Assembly (NCBI GenBank): GCA_015501055.1
Contig: JADNYV010000075.1
Coordinates: 93,163-157,162 of the forward strand
Direction of reading: 5' to 3'
Source of the DNA: Mucidula mucida
Lineage: Eukaryota; Basidiomycota; Agaricomycetes; Agaricales; Physalacriaceae
DNA length: 64,000 nt
The notes under the pieces are model-generated. The model saw only the letters and a list, made by a program, of their open reading frames with translations. It did no database searches and had not been told where the DNA came from. Of this stretch, positions 11,396 through 25,765 are shown piece after piece. Numbering within the stretch: the stretch's first letter is position 1; each line of letters begins with the position of its first letter. The position numbers and the translations under genes were made by a program.

Positions 11396-13757
11396 ATGCT
11401 CTCTCTTCTCGTTGCATTCTCGTTTGTGAACGCTGCTTTCGCGGCCGTTTACACCGATCCCAGCGACCTTCCCGCCGGTAAATCATACGACTTCATTGTC
11501 GTAGGAGGTGATGAATATCAGTCTATGTCGACTCATCTGTATTAATGCGTTAGCACACAGCGGGAACTGCAGGCAACGTTATTGCGGCTCGATTGGCTGA
11601 GAGCAAGCACATTCTGTTCTTGTCATTGAAGCGGGAAGGAGGTAGCCCTTTGGTTCTGTATCCGTAGCAACCAGCTCATCATTCTTCACCAGCAATACCG
11701 GGTTCGACTCAGACTTGATCACGATTCCCTTCTTGGGTCCGAACGCGTCTCCATTCACAACCTTTGATTGGAATTACACTACCGAAGCCCAAGAGGCACT
11801 CCAAGACCAGACCATCGCCTATCCGCGAGGATATGTCCTGGGCGGAAGTAGTTCGACAAGTAAGCTTCATGCTCCTTTGCGCTTACAACTTCACCTGACG
11901 TCGCCCTTACAGACTACATGGTCTACACCCGTGGTTCTTCCGACGACTATGACAAGTTCGCTGAGCTCGCCGGTGATGATGGCTGGAATTGGGATAATCT
12001 CTTTCCTTATGCGCTAAAGGTGCCTCCCTCAAGATACTCTATATGACAACCTTTGCTGATAGTATCATTAGAATGAACGCCATGTTCCCCCCAACGACGT
12101 AAGCGCTTCGATCCATGTATCTGTACTGCTCAACTAAACCATCCTTGAAGGGACACGATGACAGGGAACAATACATTCCTGAACTCCACGGCGTTGACGG
12201 ACCGCTACTCACAAGTGTCTACGGTTGGCCCGGTGATGTCGACGATGTTGTGCTCGCCACCACTGAGGAATTAAGCGATGAATTCCCTTGGAACCCTGAT
12301 TACAACTCTGGGAACATGTTGGGCGTTTCTTGGATGCATAGTAAGTCCTCCAGGCCCTCTTATCTCAATATACTCAACGTCTCCCAGGCACGATTGGTGG
12401 ACCATTCCGAAGCAGCTCCGCTACGGCCTACTTGGAACCTGCATTGAAGAAGCGATCCAACCTCGACCTTCTTTACAACGCCCAAGTCACTCGCATCATT
12501 CGAACCGGCACCTCCCACGATGGCCTTCCACTCTTCAATCAAGTCGAATTCGCACGGAACTCTTCTGGTAGGTCACTCCATTTCTTGACATTAACCCACT
12601 CAATTCTTTCTAGCTCCTCGCTACATAGCCAAGGCCAAAAGAGAAATAATCCTTTCCGCCGGGGCCATAGGCACCCCTCAGATTCTTCTACTCTCCGGTA
12701 TCGGTCCCGCAGAAGAGCTCGCGCAAGTTGGTATCGATTCCATCCTGGACCTTCCGGAAGTGGGCAAAAACCTCGTCGACCATCCTCTCCTTCCTATCCA
12801 GTGGAGTACCAACGGCAACAACACACTGGACCCGATTATTCGCCAAGGACCTGCTTTCAATGCGGCGCTTGATGAATACCACCAGAACAAGTCCGGCCCA
12901 CTTGCCGCTAATGGAGTTTCGAACCATATGTACGTCTTCACACTACCTGATGTCTCTATGTCTAAAGGCGACGTTGTAGGGGTTTCTTCCGTTTTCCTGA
13001 AGACTCGGATATCCTAGCCGAATTCGACGATCCCACCAGCGGTCCTGGAGCTCCTCACTTTGAGCATGCCTTCGCTGTACGCACTCACCCAAATTCATCT
13101 ACCACAACTAACTCATCTCCCCAGAACGGCTTCTTCACAACCTCCCAACAAATTCCCACTTCCGGGTCCTACTTTTCCATGATAAACGTCATTGTCACCC
13201 CCACCTCTCGTATGTCCACTTTCCCCCCTTCCAAGCCATTCTAATTCTCTCTTCTTAGGCGGCGAAGTAACCCTGTCTCCAACGACCCGTTCGCCACCCG
13301 CTCATTGACCCTAAAATGCTCAGCACGATTACGACGTCCGCGCCATGATCGAGAGTGTCCAGTCCGCGCAACGCTTCACCGCCGCGAGCGCTTGGAGCGA
13401 TCTCATCACGGGACCGTACATCGACTCTGTGAACGCCACGTCTCCCGAAGGTATCCAAGAGTACATGTCGCTGTGGGCTACGACCATCAAGCATCCGTTC
13501 TGCACCGCCAGGCTGAGCAGCGTCGAAGGCCAAGGCGTTGCTGATGGGCAACTATTGCTCAAAAACGCCGCGGGTGTTCGTATTGTTGATGCTTCAGTAT
13601 TCGTAAGTCGCTTCTCTCGATGTGTTGGAACATCATGACCTTTCGACAGCCTATCATCCCAGCTGGGCATCCTCAAGCAATGATTTATATCGTTGCAGAG
13701 CGCGCTGCCGATGTTATCAAAGAAGCTCATGGTCTTCCCGTCTGGTATTTAAATTGA
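11396..13757 (+). pseudogene. Secreted GMC oxidoreductase (aryl-alcohol/glucose oxidase-like), frame-disrupted
   Basis: FAD flavoenzyme of the glucose-methanol-choline family, typically secreted by wood- or litter-decay fungi to oxidise alcohols or sugars and make H2O2. It starts with a signal peptide (MLSLLVAFSFVNAAFA), then YDFIVVGG and GTAGNVIAARLAE (FAD-binding), YPRGYVLGGSSSTNYM (GMC signature 1), REIILSAGAIGTPQILLLSG (signature 2), the HPFCTA active-site region, and GVRIVDASVFPIIPAGHPQA with the second catalytic histidine. The reading breaks at about 11611 (two extra bases before VLVIEAGR) and at three places near 13276, 13292 and 13322, each short by one base within the block SNDPFATPLIDP...TDYDVRAM. 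The three deletions together restore frame. It is either a recent pseudogene or, more likely given similar breaks in essential genes here, a sequencing artefact. Confidence 0.8.
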
Positions 13758-14074
13758 ACGGCACGAACATCTTAACATTTACTATCCTAATATATACGGT
13801 ACCAACCATACTTATCATTTAATATCTTTATCAGCATTTCTTCGGTTCACATTCTACGGACTTGAAGATGTGGATTGACGCCACACTGTAATCCGACTCC
13901 ATAATGTAAGCGCCTGAAAAGCGTCTCCCAGGATTCAGTGCGCTTTCACACAACGGAGCAAAAATCAGTTGATATTAGAATACAAGCATTTTCGATACTA
14001 CAACAAGGAATTTCTTATCTTCTCAAACCGTCCGAAGTCTATATTAATCTTATCGTAACGTCCCCAGTCTGAGC
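13758..14074. other. Convergent 3' intergenic spacer
   Basis: AT-rich spacer between the 3' ends of the GMC oxidoreductase and GAPDH genes. It should hold both polyadenylation regions; no gene was seen. Confidence 0.5.
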
Positions 14075-15582
<1,508 letters not shown>

Positions 15583-15656
15583 GATGAACGATGAGGACGA
15601 TGGTTTTTTTCTTTGAGGTGGTGGTGGTGGTTGAGGAGCAGTCTGCGAGGAAGGCC

Positions 15657-15664
15657 CTTTTATA
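15657..15664 (-). promoter_or_regulatory. TATA box of the GAPDH gene
   Basis: On the minus strand TATAAAAG sits 75 bases before the GAPDH ATG. It is followed by a CT/CA-rich leader with repeated ACC units. An inverted CCAAT element (ATTGG on the coding strand) lies just upstream near 15665-15670. Confidence 0.7.
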
Positions 15665-16365
15665 TGCGCCAATGATAATCGGAGATCGATTTAATTTACG
15701 TCATCGATTGCATCTAAAAACCAAGTTCGAAGGCCTAAGGCTACTGCATCTGCTGGAATGGAAGGCATGTTCTCGGCTCATCGTAGTTCTCGAATACGTT
15801 GCCTACGCAGACCTAGATAGCTCTCTATTTCTGCTTCCTTGTCGGTTCAAAGCCCTCGATAATGGATCCGACAAGTTCAGGAGGTGCTTCAATTGTACGG
15901 CTATCCTTCGGACCATGTCGGGTATTCCTTGACACTCAAGCCAGTTCCTGGTCTGCATCTTTGTCTGTGGGAGGACTGGCTCGGTCACAGCCGCGCTCGG
16001 TGGTGCATCATTCGTTCTAGATCGCATCCACCAATCAACGGCCTGCGAACTAGCAACACATGTGCTTTACGCGGCACCCAATACACCAACACCGACGTTC
16101 ACGACAGCATCATCAGGTATCCGTACAATTCGCGCTACTCGTCCCAGACAGCCATTCACACATACAATTAGAATTAAATCTACACTACTAACCCACTGGG
16201 CAGGGATACCAGATATCTGCCACCTATCACGACAACGCAGGACATAAGTTCTGGGCGACGTCCCGGCCTACAACACGCGGTGGTGACATCAGCTTTTGGT
16301 ATCAAAAGGCCCTCTGGACTCACCCTCTTCGTCGCTATGAATACAACTTATATCGTCTTTGTTTA
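15665..16365. other. GAPDH upstream region / 3' side of the small membrane protein array
   Basis: No gene recognised. It should contain the distal gpd promoter and the 3' untranslated region of the first small membrane protein gene. Confidence 0.4.
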
Positions 16366-16908
16366 TCATTCAACTTTATGCTTTCTCATCGTCGGCCGCT
16401 TCTGGAGCAGCCTCTGGTACCTTATGCAGGCCCTCTTCCATAAGCCTTGCACATTGGCACGCCCTCCTCCGCCCCAACTCTCGCGCAACCTGAACGTCGT
16501 AACCACCGACGCCGTGCCCGCCACAACGAGCATCCCGATGCTGAGCATCGCCAGATAATCTCCGGGAGCGAGGTGTCGCAACCGCAGGTACCCCGTCGCA
16601 AAGTTTAGAAACGCCGTCACGACAAACGCGGCCACCATCCAGTTATTCTTCTCCCCCTCCATGATCTCTGACAGCGCGACTCGCCAGGACAGACTATATG
16701 ACGATGAACGTTCGCTCAGAAACGTGGACCAGAACACGTACCCGGCGTTGAGCGCGCCTAGTATCACTGTCAATGTATGTGAGTAATTTCGTTCCAATCA
16801 ACATTCAACGGAATTAACATACGCCATCTATGCACCAGAATTCGTCATCATTAACGCGACGGGGGCAACAAAATAAGCTTACCCGCATTCAGAAGTACTG
16901 CAGTTCAT
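16366..16908 (-). CDS. Small membrane protein, tandem family member 1
   Basis: Unrecognised short protein (about 127 residues). Exons: 16883-16908 (26 bases, MNCSTSECG), a 5-base microexon at 16823-16827, 16742-16766 (25 bases) and 16366-16693. The splice gives GWLILGALNAGLSWRVALSE. Three hydrophobic segments follow from sequence: about residues 10-25, the stretch WMVAAFVVTAFLNFATGYL, and YLAMLSIGMLVVAGTASVV. The tail is basic (QKRPTMRKHKVE). It is the most diverged of the three paralogues; compare WRVALSEI with WMVALSKI, and VVAGTA with FLAGTA. Intron lengths are 55, 56 and 48 bases. Function unknown. Confidence 0.7.
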
Positions 16909-17600
16909 CTTCAACTTGGTGTTGGTATTCGGATGGGAGATGGTATACGCGATATGTGGAAAAGATGGGGGTATTGGATGTCAGTAGGGCGCCAGGGGCG
17001 CATATATGCCCTGGGTGCGCTCCTATCCCGATGCGCGTGTGATCCGTACTCTTCAGCGGCGGCCCCTGTCAGACGCGCGGATGATTCGCGGGCAGTTAAT
17101 AATCCCCCTAAAATGCCTCCCTGCTTCAAGCTTTGCGATACGAACATTCCTGGGGACTACGACAACCCGTCATGCGCGCACCTTACGTCGCTGATCAGTG
17201 GATTCCAAAATAGTCGCTTCTATGCTCTAGGATAATATTGGCACAAGTCTCCAAAGCATTCAAGCAGCGCACTCACCTCCTTCAAATATTGATAGGTTTT
17301 CATCAGGAGCCGTCAGTTCAAGTCCGCACACAAGATCACAAGTAATTTCAGGTTTACACTGACATGAGCCTAGGCGCGTTTGACCGATAAATATCATACT
17401 ACATGACGACAGCGTCCCAGATTGCAGGCCAAATGGAAGACGGAGAATGAGGATGCGTATGTGGGCAAATGAGGGTGTAAACGGTCGGGTCACTACTCAT
17501 CATGGGCCACAGCCTCAGGACGTTGATATCCGCTGTATCGATAAAAATAGCACATCATCACCCAATGCAAAGATGTGGGGAGGGGAGTGCTCACCAGGTC

Positions 17601-18165
17601 CTAAACTTTTAACGAGACAATGCTCTCTCGCAAAATGAAGTTTGTCTCCTTCAAATCCTGATCCAAACATTGTACATTTGGCGTTTTCTCCCCGCGCGCG
17701 GACGCTTCCCATCTCGCAATGGCAGCTTCCATTTCTATAGCGTGATGCACGCGTATCGCCCCGACGAACGCAGCCGTGCCAGCGAGGAAGAGCACGCATG
17801 TACTTGCTGTGGACAGGAAGCTGTCGTCGTGATACCGTAAGAGAGACGTCGCGAGATTCAAAACGCCGGCTACGCCGAGGATGCTGGCGAGCCAATAGTT
17901 CGCTTCATAGTGGGGAATTCTCCAGAGGGCGACCATCCATAACAGGCTAGAGTGACATTGAGCGCGTGAGGCACGTAACGAACTGAGATAGAACCGACCT
18001 CGCGTTGATGATTCCTACAACGACTGTATGGATAGTCAGGATTCATGTCAATATTGCTTTAGCATCTTTCACGTACGCCAACTACAAAAGACAAACGTCA
18101 AGACGCGCATTGCATCTCACAAAAGCAAGGACTACACACCAATATTCAGGATTTTGTATGTGCAT
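17601..18165 (-). CDS. Small membrane protein, tandem family member 2
   Basis: Paralogue of the genes on either side. Exons: 18140-18165 (26 bases, MHIQNPEY), 18077-18081 (5 bases), 17999-18023 (25 bases) and 17601-17946. The joined N-terminus reads MHIQNPEYCWLVVGIINAS, then LLWMVALWRIPHYEANYWL. Three predicted membrane segments: WLVVGIINA..LLWMVAL, YWLASILGVAGVLNLATSLL and TASTCVLFLAGTAAFVGAI. They are followed by a soluble tail with HHAIEMEAAIARWEAS and an acidic, Gln-rich stretch. Introns are 58, 53 and 52 bases. The strong match to member 3 (LGVxGVLNL, LFLAGTAAFV) marks a recent tandem duplication. Function unknown. Confidence 0.75.
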
Positions 18166-18645
18166 GGTTATGGAGAGCCCAGCAGGCGAGGCGCATCGAC
18201 AAGAAAGTGGCGAGTGGAAGTCAAAAGGCAAGGTTCCACTGGCAAGCTAACATCCGCTCGACTCATGCTGTTTATATCCGATCAAGAGTAATTATTCCTG
18301 GACGAACCAAAATAGCTCAAACCTCCCGGCCTCAAATCGCCATCACCCCATCTATTTTTAGAGCTTTTTTTAATTTCCTCCAATACGCGTCAAGCAATTT
18401 GAGCATTCGACAGTCGACTTCGTTACTGAACATACAAGTACAATCGTAAAGACATGATTGGGTTGGAAGGTTCTTCTTGACAGTGACAGTAGACATCTCT
18501 ATAGAGAACACGCAACAACGCTCTATCTGCACGTCAAAGAAAGCCTTCGCGAAGGCCGCAAAAGCCCAAAATTAGGAACCTATGCCACGCAGAAAGAGAG
18601 ACCGCAGCGACTCACGGAAGCATTAAAATTACAATATGCCATGGA

Positions 18646-19158
18646 TCAGGCCTTCGCCAGGATAATCATCTCCGAGTCGACTTCCGCCACGGATGAGCCT
18701 CGTTTTTCTTCCCATTGCTCGAGAACGCGTCTTAACTGAAGGGCTTGGTGAACCCTTGAGGCTGCGACGAACGCAGCGGTTCCGGCCAGGAAGAGCATGG
18801 CAGTGCTAAACTTGGCGACAAAACTGTGGCCGTGATATTGAAGAAACGCCATGCCGAGGTTGAGAACTCCAGATACCCCAAGAAGGCAGACGAGCCAATA
18901 GCTCGCTTCTTGGTGGGGAATTTTGGAGAGTGCGACCATCCACAATAAACTTGACATGGTATAAGTGCTTTTCGGGAGACCGTTTAATGCGAATGCGTAC
19001 CAGCAGTTGACAACGCCAACAGCAACTGACCAGTGGGTCAGAAACAACCTGTCTTTAAGCAATGAGTTAACGTACGCCACCTATACAAGCAACTGTCAGT
19101 CAAATTTTCAAGCGAATTAGGGGGCTACGCACCAATATTCAGGACTCTCGACGTGCAT
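18646..19158 (-). CDS. Small membrane protein, tandem family member 3
   Basis: Exons: 19133-19158 (26 bases, MHVESPEY), 19076-19080 (5 bases), 19001-19025 (25 bases) and 18646-18949. The protein starts MHVESPEYWWLAVGVVNC, then LLWMVALSKIPHQEASYWL. Hydrophobic segments are WLAVGVVNCCLLWMVAL, YWLVCLLGVSGVLNLGMAFL and FSTAMLFLAGTAAFVAAS. A cytosol-like tail follows with RVHQALQLRRVLEQWEEK. Introns are 52, 50 and 51 bases, all GT-AG with CTGAC-like branch sites. The PEY(W/C)WL(A/V)VG junction is conserved with member 2 only if the 5-base exon is included, which supports the gene model. Function unknown. Confidence 0.75.
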
Positions 19159-20181
19159 TCTCGCTGATAGTTTGTTTCCTCAATATCGTAAACAAATCTG
19201 TAATTTGAGATAACCGACCGGGGCGTCACCCAGGCGGAGTTCAGCCAACAAGGTCATTGAAAGGTAGCTCGTATTTAAGACAGATCGGCTTTTGAATCTT
19301 CTCCACAAGTCGTGGCCAACGTTTCGCCCAGGTCGTGGATAGCACGTTCCTTCCGACTCGTAAGACGTCTTACCCCGTTGTGCGACCGTTATCTATGAAA
19401 GATAGAAGAGTGCAATAGAGGCCATTAAAACTGACATCATTGTACATAGGATACGCGCAGCCCAGGCTTCGAGCGGATGGCAATTGAATGCACTTGACAA
19501 TTCCCGAAGGGTACTCCGTAAGGATTCGATGCTGTACCGATGAGGTCCAGCGCGTACTACTCAGCCGCCGGCGCCGCACGAACGTGTTTCGGTAGAGCGG
19601 AATTGATATGTTTTGATGGACTGCTGGATATGTCGAGGAGAGACTAACTAAACATCGGCGGGAGAAACGTGGGGTGGTGCCAAGACCACTGCCAAACTGG
19701 AGGAGTGAGGAAAGAAGGGCTGGAGAGGCGGAAATAACCTTGGCTTTGAGATTGGAGAGCTGGGCGATGGTACCCTCGAAAGTGAAAGACGCGTCCACTG
19801 TCCTCGTTCAATATTTTGGAGGCGAGCGAAGAGAGGCATTGACTTCGAGCTTCTCCAGTCCACTGTCCGTCAACCTTGGTGACTTCCGTCGTAGAGCCGG
19901 AAGTCGCCTGTGTATTGCCAAAAGGCCCTATGAAGCAGATACTGAGGATCTCGAATTTTTGAGCATCTTAAATCGTCCAGGTGATCATCGTGGAGAACAA
20001 GGGGAAAACGCGCGGCACGTGCACACTTGTTTTGCCAAATAACGTCACGCACGCCCACTAGTCTTTCCAAATTCCTGACGTCCAGAGTAGGCCTGTAAGT
20101 ATGCAAATAAATCACTATGGAATCGTGATTGTGATGTGATTAAATTGCGCCACATATAATGGTACTTGCGACGGATATATA
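19159..20181. other. Stretch with no convincing gene
   Basis: About 1 kb upstream of the array and downstream of the F-box gene. A minus-strand open frame of 142 codons (19370-19798, MDASFTFEGTIAQLSNLK) has no recognisable domain and biased composition, so it may be chance. No fourth copy of the small membrane protein family was found here. Confidence 0.35.
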
Positions 20182-21804
20182 CTACACCCAATTCTCGCGA
20201 TCCAGCCACGGACCTTGCCATAGAAGCCACGCACTACGAGTCGGCTTGAGTATTCTTAGGCCACCCTTTTCCAAATCGTTCAGACAAAGATCTCTCAGCT
20301 CCGCCATGTACGTCTTGTTATCGCTATCGAACCGAAATTCCTTCAACAATGGCGCTTTCCACACCTTGGCCCACTCTGTATTCCTCCGTGAGTTCACCAT
20401 GCCGAATATCGCATCCCTCGCTTGGGGGGTCAGAACGACAGTCTCTGATTCCGGTAGCGAGAGATCCAACGCCTCCAAGTTGGGAACTAACCCAACCGAC
20501 GTCTCGCTGCGCGTGAAACGGGTGAACATCTCGACGACGAGTTCCTGCGCATCAATGGGGTGTATAGACAATCCCACACTTTTGATGGTAGATGCCAACG
20601 AGGGAAACACGTCCGTGAGTAGGCGCTTGTCTGTGGTGATGCTGAGGTCATAGATATGGAGGTTTCGGAGCTTGCACTTTGAGCGATGCAGAAACGCCAT
20701 GAGATAATCTGTATGTGCAGCGGCTATGGGCGAGTCCAGCATCGGCGTGAGATCCTCGTCGTCTATCGTCAGCTCTAAAAGTTGTGGCATGTCGAGGTTT
20801 TCTAGCGACACCGCCGGAGTGCGCAAGTTCTGGATATTCTGATGCGTGATGGGCGGTAAGGAAAGATGGATGGGGTCGAGGTCAATCATGTTGAGCTCGA
20901 CGAGCTGGTCACGCTCGAGGATAGATTCTAGACCGTCCGAGTGAAAGTGGATAGCGGAATAATGAGTGACATTGGGATGCATCGAGATTCCGCTCCCTGG
21001 ACAGACGAGTAGACAGACGCGTCTCAGAAACGGCGAATCCAAGAACCATGTGCGATGTGTATTTTTGGGCCCGTGGCCTAACAGAACTACAAGGGTAGCC
21101 TGCATTGGATCCAATTGAAGATTACTCTCTGAAAGCGGAGAAACATCGCATTCCAGAGAGACTTCTTCTAGCAGCGGAAGAGCGCCGCGTCCTATCTCTG
21201 AGAATATGGTTTCCACCCGTATCTTGGGCATCCGCATATCCAGAAATCGCCATCTCCTCGAATGCTTTGATATTAAGCGCCGGATGCTTAGATCATATGT
21301 CGTATCCGAGCCTGATAGCAAAACCGCAACATTAAGAGGCAGTGACCCGGAAAGATGTAGATGTCGCTCCAACGTGGACACTGCATGCTTCCCGAATGGC
21401 GGTTGGATGACCACAGTAGACCACATCGAGGGGCATGTTAAGACGATGTGTCTCCAGAAGGAGCATGCATGTGACAGCACCCAGCGTATTCCGCGGGCAT
21501 CGCAGCTTGTGTGTGTCGCATCCTCGTTCGGATCTGGCATGCAAAATAGAAATATCTCCAATAGGACATCGGGAGGAAGACGCCCGATTGGCGCCAAAGC
21601 AGCCTTGTGCATCTCGAGTTGCCTTTGAATGGTATGTCGAGAGTCATTGTCGACGGTAGTGGCAGCAGCAGACAAGGCAAGATTGTCTAGGTCATGTAGT
21701 TGACTTTTTAGATCCGTAATATTGGATGATATCCAGGGGACGTCAGAACTGAGTAGAGGACGTGTATGGCGAAGAATGCTGGTGACTGTATCCAGAGAAG
21801 TCAT
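20182..21804 (-). CDS. F-box domain protein, intronless
   Basis: Single-exon protein of 540 residues. An N-terminal coiled-coil-like stretch (residues 20-60) precedes the F-box at about residues 70-115 (IGRLPPDVLLEIFLFCMPDP...SHACSFWRHIVL...PSMWSTVVI). The rest shows LRR-like leucine spacing (NLEALDLSLPESE, LKEFRFDSDN). F-box proteins of this form are a large expanded family in agarics. They are presumed SCF ubiquitin-ligase adaptors, but their targets are mostly unknown. The start at 21804 gives the typical short leader. Confidence 0.85.
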   Translation of the reverse strand: MTSLDTVTSILRHTRPLLSSDVPWISSNITDLKSQLHDLDNLALSAAATTVDNDSRHTIQRQLEMHKAALAPIGRLPPDVLLEIFLFCMPDPNEDATHTSCDARGIRWVLSHACSFWRHIVLTCPSMWSTVVIQPPFGKHAVSTLERHLHLSGSLPLNVAVLLSGSDTTYDLSIRRLISKHSRRWRFLDMRMPKIRVETIFSEIGRGALPLLEEVSLECDVSPLSESNLQLDPMQATLVVLLGHGPKNTHRTWFLDSPFLRRVCLLVCPGSGISMHPNVTHYSAIHFHSDGLESILERDQLVELNMIDLDPIHLSLPPITHQNIQNLRTPAVSLENLDMPQLLELTIDDEDLTPMLDSPIAAAHTDYLMAFLHRSKCKLRNLHIYDLSITTDKRLLTDVFPSLASTIKSVGLSIHPIDAQELVVEMFTRFTRSETSVGLVPNLEALDLSLPESETVVLTPQARDAIFGMVNSRRNTEWAKVWKAPLLKEFRFDSDNKTYMAELRDLCLNDLEKGGLRILKPTRSAWLLWQGPWLDRENWV

Positions 21805-22098
21805 CCTATAAAATACGCCTCAAAAATGGGTCTTTACAGCAACAAGAGATTGATTATACCTAGTAATTGCAATGAGATGAGGTCGCCGCGAATTCTTTGT
21901 TAATGAGGATCACTACAATGTATCAGATTTATGAATATCTCAAGACAGTTCATATACAGACCTATACGAGCAGAATCGAAATGGTCGTCGAGTTTAGACG
22001 CGTGCGTGACGGTATGTGTCACTTTCTTCAAACACAAGCGTCCACGTGCTCTCCTGGCTGGCCTTCCCCCACTTCCACCGCGTTCCCCCACTTCCACG
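21805..22098. other. Intergenic stretch
   Basis: Upstream of the F-box gene. Presumed promoter; nothing else recognised. Confidence 0.35.
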
Positions 22099-22384
22099 AT
22101 GAAATCCAAGAAATTACAGTTACTATACGCGATAATTCTGCCTAGACCGTCTTTTGAGATACCACCATCGTATACGGACCCGATATACAGGATCGACGAT
22201 GCTGGAGCAGGAAGGGACAGCGTGGCGTCGTGGAACTCGGTCGCGTCCCTTCGGTCGACGAGCACGCCCGTGCGGCAGAGGACGGTAGAGGTGCGTTGCC
22301 TTGTAGGGCGAGAATAATATCGCTAATGCTGGACAGGTCGATGAGTTTGGTGTCGTATGTTGTGTTCTGCTCATCGTTGCATGA
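22099..22384 (+). CDS. Hypothetical small protein (weak)
   Basis: Possible two-exon gene starting MKSKKLQLLYAIILPRPSF, with a Ser-rich middle (DSVASWNSVASLRSTSTP). An intron with donor GTGCGT and acceptor TGGACAG near 22290-22336 would join to a short hydrophobic end, EFGVVCCVLLIVA. The splice signals are reasonable but no homologue is recognised. It could be chance. Confidence 0.25.
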
Positions 22385-22949
22385 TTTGAGCGTTATTTAG
22401 ATATCGCCTTTACCAAGGAGACACAGATCGGACTCTGTGAGTGATCAAAACCAAAACTAAGCTGCTATTGACCAGAACTAGACCGCGTCTGAGGTATGTA
22501 ACAACAGTTCGCCGCCTACAAGGATCTTGACGATTTTAGACTTCGTATGGTGAAGAGATCAACCGGCAAAATAACGTATATCATCCCTTACTTTCTTGGC
22601 TAAATCTGAAGCCATCCCGTAGTCCTTCAACTTGAGCAGACCCACTTCCTCGGTCAGTCTCTTGTCCCGCATCTTTCATCGGTCTCACAAACAATTTTCC
22701 AGATCTGCCTCCGCCGCAAGTTCAGCTCTAAGGAGCTACTACCATCCCCTAGCAAACGACGAGAAATTCTATCCCTACCTCAAATCGGACGACCCAAATC
22801 TGTAGAGGGGAACAAAGCTTCCGCGAAAACTATGGTCTGCCATTGACAATATCAAATTCTCCAAAGAAGCAACTAATCGTGTTTCCCAGCCCTCTCGCCA
22901 CCGCTCCCAGTCGCTCTCTAGATCTGTCTCTTGCTCTTTCGAAATCGAC

Positions 22950-23450
22950 TTGTCTCCCATCATCGAAGATGCCAAGATGTTCCCTGACTGGAAGGTTCTA
23001 TATCCGCAAGACGATCTCCCTCAACAAGTCAACGGAGTCGCTTCTAGTACAAACGCTACCTGTCCAAGCCGTAGCTCTCGTGAAACTACCTCTCGAATTC
23101 CATCTGTTGTTCTGACCTTCCCGACACCTGAGTTAGGCACTGTGGAGTGGACTCCTGGGGCAGAAGAAGGCGCGGCCATGCACGAAACGATTGTCCCGCA
23201 GTTTTCACTTCCCTCTGACGAAACAGCATGCTTACACGAGTCCGAGACTGGTCCTGTTCGAGTGAAGGAGAGGAAGCCTTGTCGAAGGTGTACGCGATCT
23301 GGAAGCCCGTGTGCATGTGAGGCGAGTCTTGAAATGGAAGATTCGGTCGTGCACGAGCAGGCGATGAAAACAACTGGTTCGAAAAGGTTCTGGACAACTG
23401 TTCGAGTACGACTTTCGAGGAGCAGGAGGCGGCTGGCGAGCATGTTCTGA
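22950..23450 (+). CDS. Hypothetical protein with a Cys-rich segment
   Basis: Open frame of 166 codons (MSPIIEDAKMFPDWKVLYPQ) ending in KPCRRCTRSGSPCACE and a basic tail (RVRLSRSRRRLASMF). The CxxC and CxC cluster could bind a metal but matches no family I recognise. Upstream exons are possible. It converges with the halogenase gene. Confidence 0.35.
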   Translation: MSPIIEDAKMFPDWKVLYPQDDLPQQVNGVASSTNATCPSRSSRETTSRIPSVVLTFPTPELGTVEWTPGAEEGAAMHETIVPQFSLPSDETACLHESETGPVRVKERKPCRRCTRSGSPCACEASLEMEDSVVHEQAMKTTGSKRFWTTVRVRLSRSRRRLASMF

Positions 23451-23724
23451 ATTACCACTTGTATACATGGCTATTGTAGCGAAGCCCCAACGCGATACCT
23501 TTCTTTGAATGTGCCCCCGATTTACATGCATGCATAATTGTAAATCTGTCGGATAACGATGCACCAGGAGTGTGATGCGAACACAATTGTCCCCATCAAG
23601 GAGGTAAGAAAGTAAAATAGGACTCGAGGCACTGGATCCGGATAAGACTTGCATCAAGAAATGTTAGTTGTCTACAGAACAGATTCAATACAATACAATA
23701 CCATACAAGTGCTCTACATTTCAA

Positions 23725-25765
<2,041 letters not shown>

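Noticed and set aside
18458..18739. 93-codon plus-strand frame next to member 3 of the small membrane protein array
   Set aside because: Overlaps the conserved last exon on the other strand and lacks any recognisable feature.
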